From Hyphomonadaceae bacterium UBA1849 (lineage in GTDB: Bacteria; Pseudomonadota; Alphaproteobacteria; Caulobacterales; Hyphomonadaceae), in NCBI GenBank assembly GCA_002338565.1, contig DDIN01000008.1:1183567-1247566 (forward strand): 64,000 nt of DNA. Reading direction: 5' to 3'. Made by a program: the position numbers and the translations under genes. The notes beneath the pieces are model-generated. The model ran no database searches, had not been told where the DNA came from, and was given only the letters and a program-made list of their open reading frames with translations. Positions 26,936 through 34,654 of this stretch are shown here, in pieces (position 1 is the stretch's first letter; every line of letters starts with the position of its first letter).

Positions 26936-28111
26936 GTGTTGAAGAACGGACCCCTGACGGGACTTAAAGTTGTTGAGTTTGCCCATATGGTAATGGGGCC
27001 AACAGTCGGACTGATGCTGGCCGACATGGGGGCCGAGGTCATCAAGGTGGAACCGATTGGTGGCGACAAAACCCGCAAACTCAAAGGGTCGGGCGCTGGT
27101 TATTTCGCCATGTATAACCGCAATAAGAAGAGCATTTGTCTCAATCTGAAATCAGAGCGCGGGGCAGAGATTGCACGCAGCCTGATCGCGGATGCCGACG
27201 TGTTTGTTGAGAATTTCCGTCCCGGCTCGCTCGATAAGATGGGCTTTGGATATGACGCTTTGAGCGAGCTGAACTCGAAGCTGATTTATTGCTCTGAAAA
27301 AGGCTTTCTGGCCGGTCCGTATGAAAACCGGACGGCGCTTGATGAGGTCGCGCAGATGATGGGCGGGCTGGCCTATATGACGGGCCCTCCTGGCCGACCT
27401 TTACGCGCAGGTGCGTCTGTTATTGATGTGACGGGTGGCATGTTCGGCGCGATCGCGGTTCTTGCGGCACTGCGTGAGCGTGACGTGACCGGCAAAGGCC
27501 AGCGTGTGCAGGCCTCACTCTTTGAGACGACGGCGTTTCTGGTTGGCCAGCACATGGCACAGTTTGGCGTGACGGGCAGCCCGGCCGCGCCAATGCCAGC
27601 GCGTATCTCTGCCTGGGCTGTTTACGACGTGTTCGATGTCCGCGATGGCGAGAAAGTGTTTGTTGGCGTGGTATCTGACGGCCAGTGGGCCAAGTTCTGT
27701 GAAGCCTTCGGTCTTGCCGAATGGGCAGGCGATGAGTCTCTGGCGCAGAACAATGAGCGCGTCGCGCGCCGCGACGAAATCATGCCGGTCCTGCGCGCGC
27801 TGTTTGAAACCTATTCCAAGGATGACCTGATGGTCATTCTTGAAGAGGTAGGCTTGCCGTTTGCCCCGATCTCTAAGCCCGAAGACCTGTTTGATGATCC
27901 GCATCTGAATGCGAAAGGCGGCTTGCTTGATCTGGAACTGCCCGACGGAACGCCGGTGAAACTGCCTGCGCTTCCGGTCGAGATGGATGGCGCGCGTCCG
28001 GGCTTGCGTCTCAACCCGCCGAAAGTCGGTGAGCACACTACTGAATTGCTGGATGGGCTGGGACTGTCTTCAAAAGACATTCAGTGTCTGGCCGCTTCCG
28101 GGGTGATCTGA
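26936..28111 (+). CDS. Class III CoA-transferase (CaiB/BaiF family)
   Basis: The 391-residue product is full length. It starts LKVVEFAHMVMGPTVG, and has KSICLNLKS, VENFRPG and the catalytic region TALDEVAQMMGG with D136. It forms an acyl-CoA from a carboxylate by transfer from another CoA ester. It is divergent from the LeuC-like gene (227 nt apart, no other gene seen). Proposed to activate the hydrated diacid for the HMG-CoA-lyase-family enzyme. The start is GTG 26936. Confidence 0.9.
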   Translation: MLKNGPLTGLKVVEFAHMVMGPTVGLMLADMGAEVIKVEPIGGDKTRKLKGSGAGYFAMYNRNKKSICLNLKSERGAEIARSLIADADVFVENFRPGSLDKMGFGYDALSELNSKLIYCSEKGFLAGPYENRTALDEVAQMMGGLAYMTGPPGRPLRAGASVIDVTGGMFGAIAVLAALRERDVTGKGQRVQASLFETTAFLVGQHMAQFGVTGSPAAPMPARISAWAVYDVFDVRDGEKVFVGVVSDGQWAKFCEAFGLAEWAGDESLAQNNERVARRDEIMPVLRALFETYSKDDLMVILEEVGLPFAPISKPEDLFDDPHLNAKGGLLDLELPDGTPVKLPALPVEMDGARPGLRLNPPKVGEHTTELLDGLGLSSKDIQCLAASGVI

Positions 28112-28144
28112 TCACCTCCGAAAGCCGAGCCGACCGATGCTTGA

Positions 28145-29347
28145 TCAGGTCGGCTTGGCCAGCGGTGGGACAACACGCATCCACACACCCATCGCAATCA
28201 GACATATGAGCAGGATAACGCTACCGACGTAAAACGGTGCTGGCGGGCCTGCCATGTCATAAATCACCCCTGCAAACGCCGGTCCGATGACGCGGCCCAG
28301 ACTACCAGATGACTGGACCAACCCGAGAGAGACGCCTTGTGCGCGCGGCGGCGCTGACAGCGATGTCAGGCCGGACATGGCCGGTGTGATCATGGAAAAG
28401 CCGATCGCAATCGTACACATGCCGATAAACGCCTGAACTCTCTCCTGTGACGTCGCCAGAACGAACATGCCGAGGCTCAGAAACCCCAGTGAGACAAACA
28501 GCATGCCGCGCTCACCGATTTTACGCGACAGGAAGCCCGCGGCACCCGCCTGACCGATTACACCAATTCCGCCCATAGCAGCGAAGTATAGCCCGATCCC
28601 GAATGGGGAGAGGCTCAGCACATCGTCCGCGAAGATGGCGAATGTGGCTTCCATCTTGGCCATGGCGATTGAAGAGACCAGCGACAGAAGAATGATAATA
28701 CCAAGTACAGGGTCACGTAGAACGGCCCATCGGCTCATTTGCTGCGGCGCGTTCTCGCCCTCAGCCGAGCCGTCATCTTCTGGCCGTGTTTCCGGCAGGA
28801 AAATCTGGGTGATTACCGCGCCGATCAGCATGAGCGCGGCGCCTGCATAACAGACGCGGGCAAAGGCTTCAGGGCCAGGGTCGCCGCCTGCAACGAAGCC
28901 GCCAATGGCCGGCCCCATAATGAAGCCAAGCGAGAAACCGGCGCCAACTGTTCCCATAACGCGCGTGCGGTTCTCAGGTGTTGAGATGTCCGCAGCGACG
29001 GCAAATGCGATGGAGAAGCTACCGGCAGCAAGGCCCGCAACAAAGCGTGCAAAGATCAGTGCCCATGGGGTTACGGCCAGCACGTTCAGCGCGGTGATGA
29101 CGGCGCCCGCCGCAAGGCTGATGACCAGAAGGCGTTTGCGTCCGAACTGATCGGATGCTTTGCCCCAGATCGGATTGGCGATGAGGTTGCCGAGGGAGAA
29201 AGACGCGATTGAGAGCGCGATTTCGGTGGCGTTCGCCTCAATGGCCTTTCCGTAGACTGCAAAAATGGGAAAGAGGAAGCCAAACCCTGCAATCGTTACA
29301 AAGTTGACGGCAATAATTGCGATCAGAGCTTTGGTGTTGAACGTCAT
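28145..29347 (-). CDS. MFS transporter (drug/proton antiporter or TetA-like)
   Basis: About 12 membrane segments, 400 residues. After helix 2 comes the MFS motif GKASDQFGRKRLLV, and the motif-C-like GAGFSLGFIMGPAIGG follows in helix 5, typical of DHA1 antiporters. It converges on the CoA-transferase gene. ATG 29347 with GGTGA upstream is preferred to the one at 29383. It is separated from the next minus-strand operon by a terminator at 29389, so it has its own promoter. Confidence 0.85.
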   Translation of the reverse strand: MTFNTKALIAIIAVNFVTIAGFGFLFPIFAVYGKAIEANATEIALSIASFSLGNLIANPIWGKASDQFGRKRLLVISLAAGAVITALNVLAVTPWALIFARFVAGLAAGSFSIAFAVAADISTPENRTRVMGTVGAGFSLGFIMGPAIGGFVAGGDPGPEAFARVCYAGAALMLIGAVITQIFLPETRPEDDGSAEGENAPQQMSRWAVLRDPVLGIIILLSLVSSIAMAKMEATFAIFADDVLSLSPFGIGLYFAAMGGIGVIGQAGAAGFLSRKIGERGMLFVSLGFLSLGMFVLATSQERVQAFIGMCTIAIGFSMITPAMSGLTSLSAPPRAQGVSLGLVQSSGSLGRVIGPAFAGVIYDMAGPPAPFYVGSVILLICLIAMGVWMRVVPPLAKPT

Positions 29348-29388
29348 GAAGTCACCGCGATTTGTAAAAATGGAACGCGGCACAAAAA

Positions 29389-29424
29389 AAAGCCGCCATT
29401 CTCTTTGCAGAAAATGGCGGCTTT
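29389..29424 (-). terminator. Rho-independent terminator
   Basis: A 12-bp perfect stem AAAGCCGCCATT/AATGGCGGCTTT with a 12-nt loop, followed on the minus strand by a run of T. It ends the operon whose last gene stops at 29445. Confidence 0.9.
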
Positions 29425-29444
29425 CGGATCGATTGATTTACCGT

Positions 29445-29732
29445 CTACTCGTCAGACGAAATTCCACCGAGCGAATTGAAAACGCGCTGCATGATGGCGC
29501 GGCTACGTTCATCGAGCTTTGACTGGAGCGTTTCGTCTGGTGTGAAGGTGTCGATCTCTTCAGCGATATCGATACCGTGCTTTGCCAGAACCGCTTCGGT
29601 CACCATCTGACGGTCGTTCAGAACCCACACTTCTTGCGTGAGTGTCACAACAGCCTGTGCCAGACCGTTTACGTCGGTCTCAAGCAGCATGTTCCGTTGC
29701 GGCTTGTTGTAGGATTTAGGATCGGCGCTCAT
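29445..29732 (-). CDS. Small conserved hypothetical protein, methyltransferase partner
   Basis: 95 residues, no family recognised. No signal or membrane segment; mostly helical (LLETDVNGLAQAVVTLTQEVW, then DERSRAIMQRVFNSLGG). It overlaps the upstream methyltransferase by 4 nt and ends before a strong terminator, so it is co-translated with the methyltransferase and may be its partner subunit. Confidence 0.6.
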   Translation of the reverse strand: MSADPKSYNKPQRNMLLETDVNGLAQAVVTLTQEVWVLNDRQMVTEAVLAKHGIDIAEEIDTFTPDETLQSKLDERSRAIMQRVFNSLGGISSDE

Positions 29733-30784
29733 TCCGGTTTGTGTCCTTGAACTACATAAGGGTATTTGAATGGATCAAAGGCTTTGGCCGTCACGTCGAC
29801 AAACCCTGCATCACGCGCGATTTGCGCAAGGTCGAGGCTGGCTGAGGCACGCCAGTGCGGTTCGCCGCCGTATTTTGCGCCGGCATCGGCACGCCACTGG
29901 GCGAGCTTGTCGAGATCGGCATAGCGTGTCACGTCGCTCATGATCATATCGCCGCCCGGCTTGAGCACACGGAAGGCTTCCTTGAAGAGCGCCTTGATCG
30001 TGTCAGCTGGAATTTCGTGCAGCAGAATGTAAGACGTGGCGAGGTCGAAGGTTTCGTCTTCAAACCCAGTGTCTTCGCCAGGGCGCTGGAAGAGCTTCCA
30101 GCTCCAGCCGTTTGCATTGCCGAGACGCTGCGCCTGCTGAATGGTTTTCAGAGACAGGTCGACGCCATAGATTTCTGCATCCGGATAGGTTTCCTGCAGC
30201 GCACGGGTGAAGTGACCCGTAGAGCAACCCATGTCGATGATCTTGTCGTAGTGATCCTTAGGCGGGAGCGCAGCGACCATACGGCGCTGGGCGAAAATGC
30301 CACCCGGGAACGTCTTCGCGACAAGGCGCGTATGGACGATATCAGCGTGGATATAGCCCTGATAATCGTGTTCGTCCCAACCACCTGCTGTGCGGTGGAA
30401 ATCTACGCCGTCCCAGTAAGCTGGTGCTTCTTTGTCTGGATTGGCTTCAACGGTAGAACCGCCTTGTTCGAACTTTTTCAGGATCGGTTCCATTTCCTCG
30501 CGCACTTCTTCGAAAGCGTGCTTGGCAACGAGACCGTGATGGGTCGCCATCCATTCGCCAACCGCTTGCGTTGCGCGATAGGCCTGGCTGGCGCCGAGGC
30601 TCTGCTGCATACGTGCATCGCGCTGGTCAAGGTCGTCCGGCAGGGCGTCAGGATCAGGAACGATCCTCTGGATTTCTTCCTCGACCGAGTCACGCAGGTC
30701 TGACATGCCAAACCCGAAATTGGCGAGAAAATCTACAGAAGCGCGGCCGCGCTGCCGTAGTCGGGCATGCAGTTCTTCACTCAT
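29729..30784 (-). CDS. Class I SAM-dependent methyltransferase
   Basis: The 351-residue product has SAM motif I IIDMGCSTGHFTRAL (about residues 186-200), the acidic strand YGVDLSLKT, then LATSYILLHEIP and VLKPGGDMIMSDV. The first 170 residues form a separate helical domain with no clear match. The acceptor is unknown. It overlaps the GPH transporter gene upstream and the small partner downstream, giving a four-gene operon with the lipoprotein hydrolase. Confidence 0.85.
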   Translation of the reverse strand: MSEELHARLRQRGRASVDFLANFGFGMSDLRDSVEEEIQRIVPDPDALPDDLDQRDARMQQSLGASQAYRATQAVGEWMATHHGLVAKHAFEEVREEMEPILKKFEQGGSTVEANPDKEAPAYWDGVDFHRTAGGWDEHDYQGYIHADIVHTRLVAKTFPGGIFAQRRMVAALPPKDHYDKIIDMGCSTGHFTRALQETYPDAEIYGVDLSLKTIQQAQRLGNANGWSWKLFQRPGEDTGFEDETFDLATSYILLHEIPADTIKALFKEAFRVLKPGGDMIMSDVTRYADLDKLAQWRADAGAKYGGEPHWRASASLDLAQIARDAGFVDVTAKAFDPFKYPYVVQGHKPE

Positions 30785-32156
30785 TTTTCAGATCCTCTTC
30801 TTTCAGTTTATATCCCGACAGCAGGAAAATCGCGAGGAAGCCCATGACGACGGGGATATAGCAGTTGCCAAGCAGGAGGGCCTGGCGAATTTCTTCGGTT
30901 TGCATCGCTTCCGGCGCGATGTTCTTGTCGAACCCGGCAAAGCCGAGCGCGAGGCCGACTATCAGTGGGCCGAATGCAAACGTGAATTTTTCGGTGAAGC
31001 TGTAGAAAGCTGTGTAGACGCCTTCGCGGCGAACACCGGTTTTCTTGGCATCATGGTTGATTATGTCTGTCAGCATGGACATAGCCATGATGATGTTGCC
31101 GCTGGCCGAGAATGATACGAGCGCCATCCGCAGCAGATATGCCCAGTCTGGCTCGTTCGCGTCGGCGATCACCCATGTAGCAGTAATGATGACATAGTTG
31201 GCCGCAGCGAGCATATAGGTCCGGCTCTTGCCGATACGCTTGGAAATCCAGACGACGACCGGTGCAAACAGCAGCGACATCGGGCCCACAACGAGGCCGG
31301 TAAGTGCCATCAGGTTCAGGTCTTTCTGCAGGACGTTCAGAAGGAAGAACATTCCGGCAGCTGCGGCAGAGGCGATACCAATCAGCTGGGCTGCTTTTAC
31401 ACCGAGCAGGCGGATGAAGTGGCGGTTGCGCCAGACATGGCTCAATTCGTCCAGCATGCGCGGTGTGTGGGTGCCTGCTTCTGTGAATTTGGCATCTGCT
31501 GTCGTGCGCCATGCGTTGACCATGCTGAGCAGAATGATTATCGCGCCGGCCACGCCGATCAGCGCGTATGACGACCATTCAAGACGGCCCATTTTTTCAA
31601 GAATCCAGGGCGTCAGTGCACCAGCGACCAGATTGGCAACCGAGATGAACATCATTCGGTAGCTGTGGATGGAGGACCGCTCGTGATAGTCCTCGGTCAT
31701 CTCTGACGGCATGGACATGTAAGGCACGTTGAAGATGGTGTAGCCGAGCGTGTAGATCAGCATAGCGATGAAGACATAACCTGCGCGCATCCACTCGCTG
31801 TCGAAGAGCGGTGTGGTGAAGATCATCGCAAAGGAGCCAGCCGAGATCAGCGCGCCCCAGAGGAGGAATGGGCGGCGGCGGCTTTTGCCTGAGCGCAGAG
31901 AGTCGCTCCAGCGCCCGACAATCGGGTCAGACAGGACGTCAAAGATTTTGGTTACGAAGATCAGGCCCCCGGCCAGAGCCGGATTAATGTGAAGAACGCT
32001 GATCATGTAGAACAGCGCCAGACCGCCTATCGAGTTCATCAGGATCGCTACACCAAGCGCGCCGCTCGCCCAGCCGACTTTCACTTTTCGGGTGATGTCG
32101 GAAACGGGTGAGGGATTGTCGCCCTGCATCGGTACATCGTCTGTGATCGAGGTCAT
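30777..32156 (-). CDS. GPH-family (glycoside-pentoside-hexuronide type) MFS transporter
   Basis: The 459-residue carrier has the GPH signature FDVLSDPIVGRWSDSLRSGK after helix 2, RRRPFLLWGA, and a later ISKRIGKSRTYM loop. Relatives take up sugars or glycosides with Na+ or H+, but this family also includes non-sugar carriers. It lies between a lipoprotein hydrolase and a methyltransferase with 4-8 nt overlaps, consistent with import of a hydrolysis product. Confidence 0.88.
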   Translation of the reverse strand: MTSITDDVPMQGDNPSPVSDITRKVKVGWASGALGVAILMNSIGGLALFYMISVLHINPALAGGLIFVTKIFDVLSDPIVGRWSDSLRSGKSRRRPFLLWGALISAGSFAMIFTTPLFDSEWMRAGYVFIAMLIYTLGYTIFNVPYMSMPSEMTEDYHERSSIHSYRMMFISVANLVAGALTPWILEKMGRLEWSSYALIGVAGAIIILLSMVNAWRTTADAKFTEAGTHTPRMLDELSHVWRNRHFIRLLGVKAAQLIGIASAAAAGMFFLLNVLQKDLNLMALTGLVVGPMSLLFAPVVVWISKRIGKSRTYMLAAANYVIITATWVIADANEPDWAYLLRMALVSFSASGNIIMAMSMLTDIINHDAKKTGVRREGVYTAFYSFTEKFTFAFGPLIVGLALGFAGFDKNIAPEAMQTEEIRQALLLGNCYIPVVMGFLAIFLLSGYKLKEEDLKNE

Positions 32157-33094
32157 TTGGTCAGCGTCCTTACAATCGGATTATCTGTTTGCGCCCAGTC
32201 GTCCTCGACGGGGGCTTCGCCCGAAGCGGTGGCAGCCAGAAACGCAAGAATCTGCGTATTTAGTGTGTCTATTGCGATCTCTGACGCGGTGCCCTCGGGC
32301 GTGATCCGGCCAAAAGCGCCGTTGAAATAATGGTTCATGTCCTCGAAAATGAGCGCGTATCCGAGCCCCTCCTGACTAACCTCGAAGGCGTCCAGATGGG
32401 TTTCCCAGGCATCAATGAAGCCGGGAAGAATATCGGTGGTGCCGGTCACAAACAGCGTCGGCCTGTCGACTTTTGAGTATCCGTTCTGATCAATGCGACC
32501 ATCTAATTCTCCGGGTGGAGAGATCGCAATTACGGCCAGCGGATCGACGGCATTTTCCGGAAAATTGCTTGCGTTATCTGCAGCTTCTGCGCCACCTGCC
32601 AACAGCGCGATCAGCCCGCCATAGGAATGGCCTGCTGCAAATTGACGTCCCGAAAAATTCAACCCGTCAAACTCGAAACCGTCTTCAGCGAAACGGTTTG
32701 AGAGAACCAGATAGTCTTCCGTGCGGAGCGGCTGGCTATCTGTTGTCAGATAGGCTTCGCGGTCCGGATGTTCTTCAGAATCTACATGCTGGGGCGCAAC
32801 CACGACATACCCGTTAATGGCCCAATCTGTGAGCAGCACATCATATCGGTCATAGGTCGCAAGATTGCCATGAGAGAAGACGATGACATCGCACGGCGTG
32901 CAGTCTGTGGCAGGACGAAAAACCCGGTACGGAATCTCACGGCCATTTTCTGCCAGTTCAGTTCGATCGAGAAACGTGTAGTCCGCCTGAGCTGCTGTGG
33001 TGTCAGCGACGGGAGACACGGGACCGGTGCAGCCGGTCGTGACCAGCAGCAGAGCTGTAGTGCATCCGATAAGACCTGTGCCTGCTCGTCGCAA
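32153..33094 (-). CDS. Lipoprotein alpha/beta hydrolase
   Basis: The 313-residue product has the lipobox VTTGC and the nucleophile elbow GHSYGG, with VIVFSHGNLATYD (oxyanion region) earlier and a late DMNHYF histidine. Dienelactone-hydrolase/PAF-acetylhydrolase-like. TTG 33094 is proposed as start because AGGAGCGGG precedes it and the signal peptide begins there; the frame is open to 33271 but without a signal. It is first in the operon and is divergent from a second esterase gene. Confidence 0.75.
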   Translation of the reverse strand: MRRAGTGLIGCTTALLLVTTGCTGPVSPVADTTAAQADYTFLDRTELAENGREIPYRVFRPATDCTPCDVIVFSHGNLATYDRYDVLLTDWAINGYVVVAPQHVDSEEHPDREAYLTTDSQPLRTEDYLVLSNRFAEDGFEFDGLNFSGRQFAAGHSYGGLIALLAGGAEAADNASNFPENAVDPLAVIAISPPGELDGRIDQNGYSKVDRPTLFVTGTTDILPGFIDAWETHLDAFEVSQEGLGYALIFEDMNHYFNGAFGRITPEGTASEIAIDTLNTQILAFLAATASGEAPVEDDWAQTDNPIVRTLTK

Positions 33095-33284
33095 ATTCCC
33101 GCTCCTTTGCCGTAAACAGAACCGGCCGGGCCGGACCTTGTTTTTCCCATGACAGCTTCGCATTACTGGTGGCGATACGAATGCGCTTTTTATGTGTATT
33201 CGCCTGACGAACTCCCCGGTGACCCCGAGAGTCCGGTGTCCTGACATCGAGTAGATTGATAATCTGGACACAATAGGAGGCGAT

Positions 33285-34508
33285 ATGACGTTGAAACGAC
33301 TTTTGATGGGCGGCTGCCTGATTGCGAGCGCTTGTGCGACACATGTCGAGCCGGCGACCGGACTTAGCGACGAGGCTGCTGAGGCGATTTACCTTCAACG
33401 GTTTGATGCGCTACGTGACAGAACAGGCACGTCTGGTTTACCGGCGTATGACAATCTGAAACCAATGGCGGGTGCGGCCGAGTTTGAACCGCTCGCTCGT
33501 GCACCGGTCGAAACGGTTCTTGCGTCCGAAACGCTTGAGGCTGCGACGGCCTATGCTGCGGAAAACAACTCTTCGTCTCTGATCATCTGGAAAGATGGCG
33601 CCATCGTCTCCGAAACGTATTTTGGTGATGTGGACGCAGACACACTTCTGGTCTCTAAGTCGCTGGCCAAGCCTTTGAGCGTGGTCGCTGTCGGGCGAGC
33701 GCTGCAGGAAGGCTATATCACCTCGCTTGATCAACCGATGGCAGATTTTATCCATGAATGGCAGGGCACGCCCAAAGAAAGCATCCGTATTCGGGACGTG
33801 CTGGGCATGCACTCAGGCTTGTTGCCGCAAGCGGCAGCCTTTGAAGCCGACAATGTTCTGAACCGCGCCTACCTGCACCCGTATCATGAGCGTGTGATCA
33901 TCGAAGATTATCCGATGGTGGCCGAGGCGGGTGAGGTTTATGCCTACTCCAACGCCAATGGCGACCTCATCGCGCCTCTAATCGAGCGTGCGACAGGCAT
34001 GGGCTATGCGGACTGGCTGACCCAAGCTGTCCTCGAGCCTCTGGGCGCAAAAGGCGGCGAGATCTGGTTCAACCGTGATGGCGGTGTTCCGCATTCAGGT
34101 TGCTGTGCCATGCTGCCTGCAGATACGTATCTGAGGCTGGCAGTCCTATTGGTTCAGAACGGCGAATGGGAAGGTGAAGCGCTGCTCTCACCTGAATTTA
34201 TCGCAGAGATCAAAGCGCCGGGACCTGGATTTCCGAATGCCGGCATGGGTCTTTATCTCGGTACACCTTATTCGCCGCGTCTGAGCCCGGGTGGCCCCGA
34301 CATTGAAGAAGGTGGTTACGGTACGCCTCAGTCAGAGCCGTTCCTTCGTGACGACGTTTTCTTTTTCGACGGAAACTCCAATCAGGTGGCCTATATGGTG
34401 CCGTCCGAGAATTTGGTGATCTTGCGCACAGGCTCATGGCCACCGGAAGAACCGGGCTGGGATAATGCGGTGCTGCCAAACCTGTTTCTTGGCGACCTTG
34501 AGGACTAA
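33285..34508 (+). CDS. Lipoprotein serine hydrolase, beta-lactamase/esterase family (second paralogue)
   Basis: Signal peptide with lipobox IASAC (C17). SxxK at S126-L-A-K129 (VSKSLAKPLS), YSN-like AYSNANGDL, and the C-terminal FFFDGNSNQVAYM matching the paralogue at 22087. 407 residues. GGAGG lies about 8 nt upstream of the start. Envelope-anchored; it probably cleaves an ester or amide outside the cytoplasm. It is followed by a strong terminator. Confidence 0.8.
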   Translation: MTLKRLLMGGCLIASACATHVEPATGLSDEAAEAIYLQRFDALRDRTGTSGLPAYDNLKPMAGAAEFEPLARAPVETVLASETLEAATAYAAENNSSSLIIWKDGAIVSETYFGDVDADTLLVSKSLAKPLSVVAVGRALQEGYITSLDQPMADFIHEWQGTPKESIRIRDVLGMHSGLLPQAAAFEADNVLNRAYLHPYHERVIIEDYPMVAEAGEVYAYSNANGDLIAPLIERATGMGYADWLTQAVLEPLGAKGGEIWFNRDGGVPHSGCCAMLPADTYLRLAVLLVQNGEWEGEALLSPEFIAEIKAPGPGFPNAGMGLYLGTPYSPRLSPGGPDIEEGGYGTPQSEPFLRDDVFFFDGNSNQVAYMVPSENLVILRTGSWPPEEPGWDNAVLPNLFLGDLED

Positions 34509-34532
34509 GTTTCCAGCCTTGCTATCTAATTG

Positions 34533-34560
34533 AAAAAGCCGCCCGTTGGGGCGGCTTTTT
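34533..34560 (+). terminator. Rho-independent terminator
   Basis: A 12-bp perfect stem AAAAAGCCGCCC/GGGCGGCTTTTT with a GTTG loop and a run of T, ending the esterase gene. Confidence 0.92.
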
Positions 34561-34599
34561 TGTTGGCTGCAAATGCTGGAGGTCTGAACCGCAGACAAA

Positions 34600-34629
34600 A
34601 GAAAGCCCGCCATGTTAGGCGGGCTTTCT
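34600..34629 (-). terminator. Rho-independent terminator
   Basis: A 12-bp stem AGAAAGCCCGCC/GGCGGGCTTTCT with an ATGTTA loop; on the minus strand it is followed by TTTTGTCTG. It ends the TonB-receptor gene. Confidence 0.85.
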
Positions 34630-34654
34630 GTTCTGATGACCTGGGGAAGGAGTA

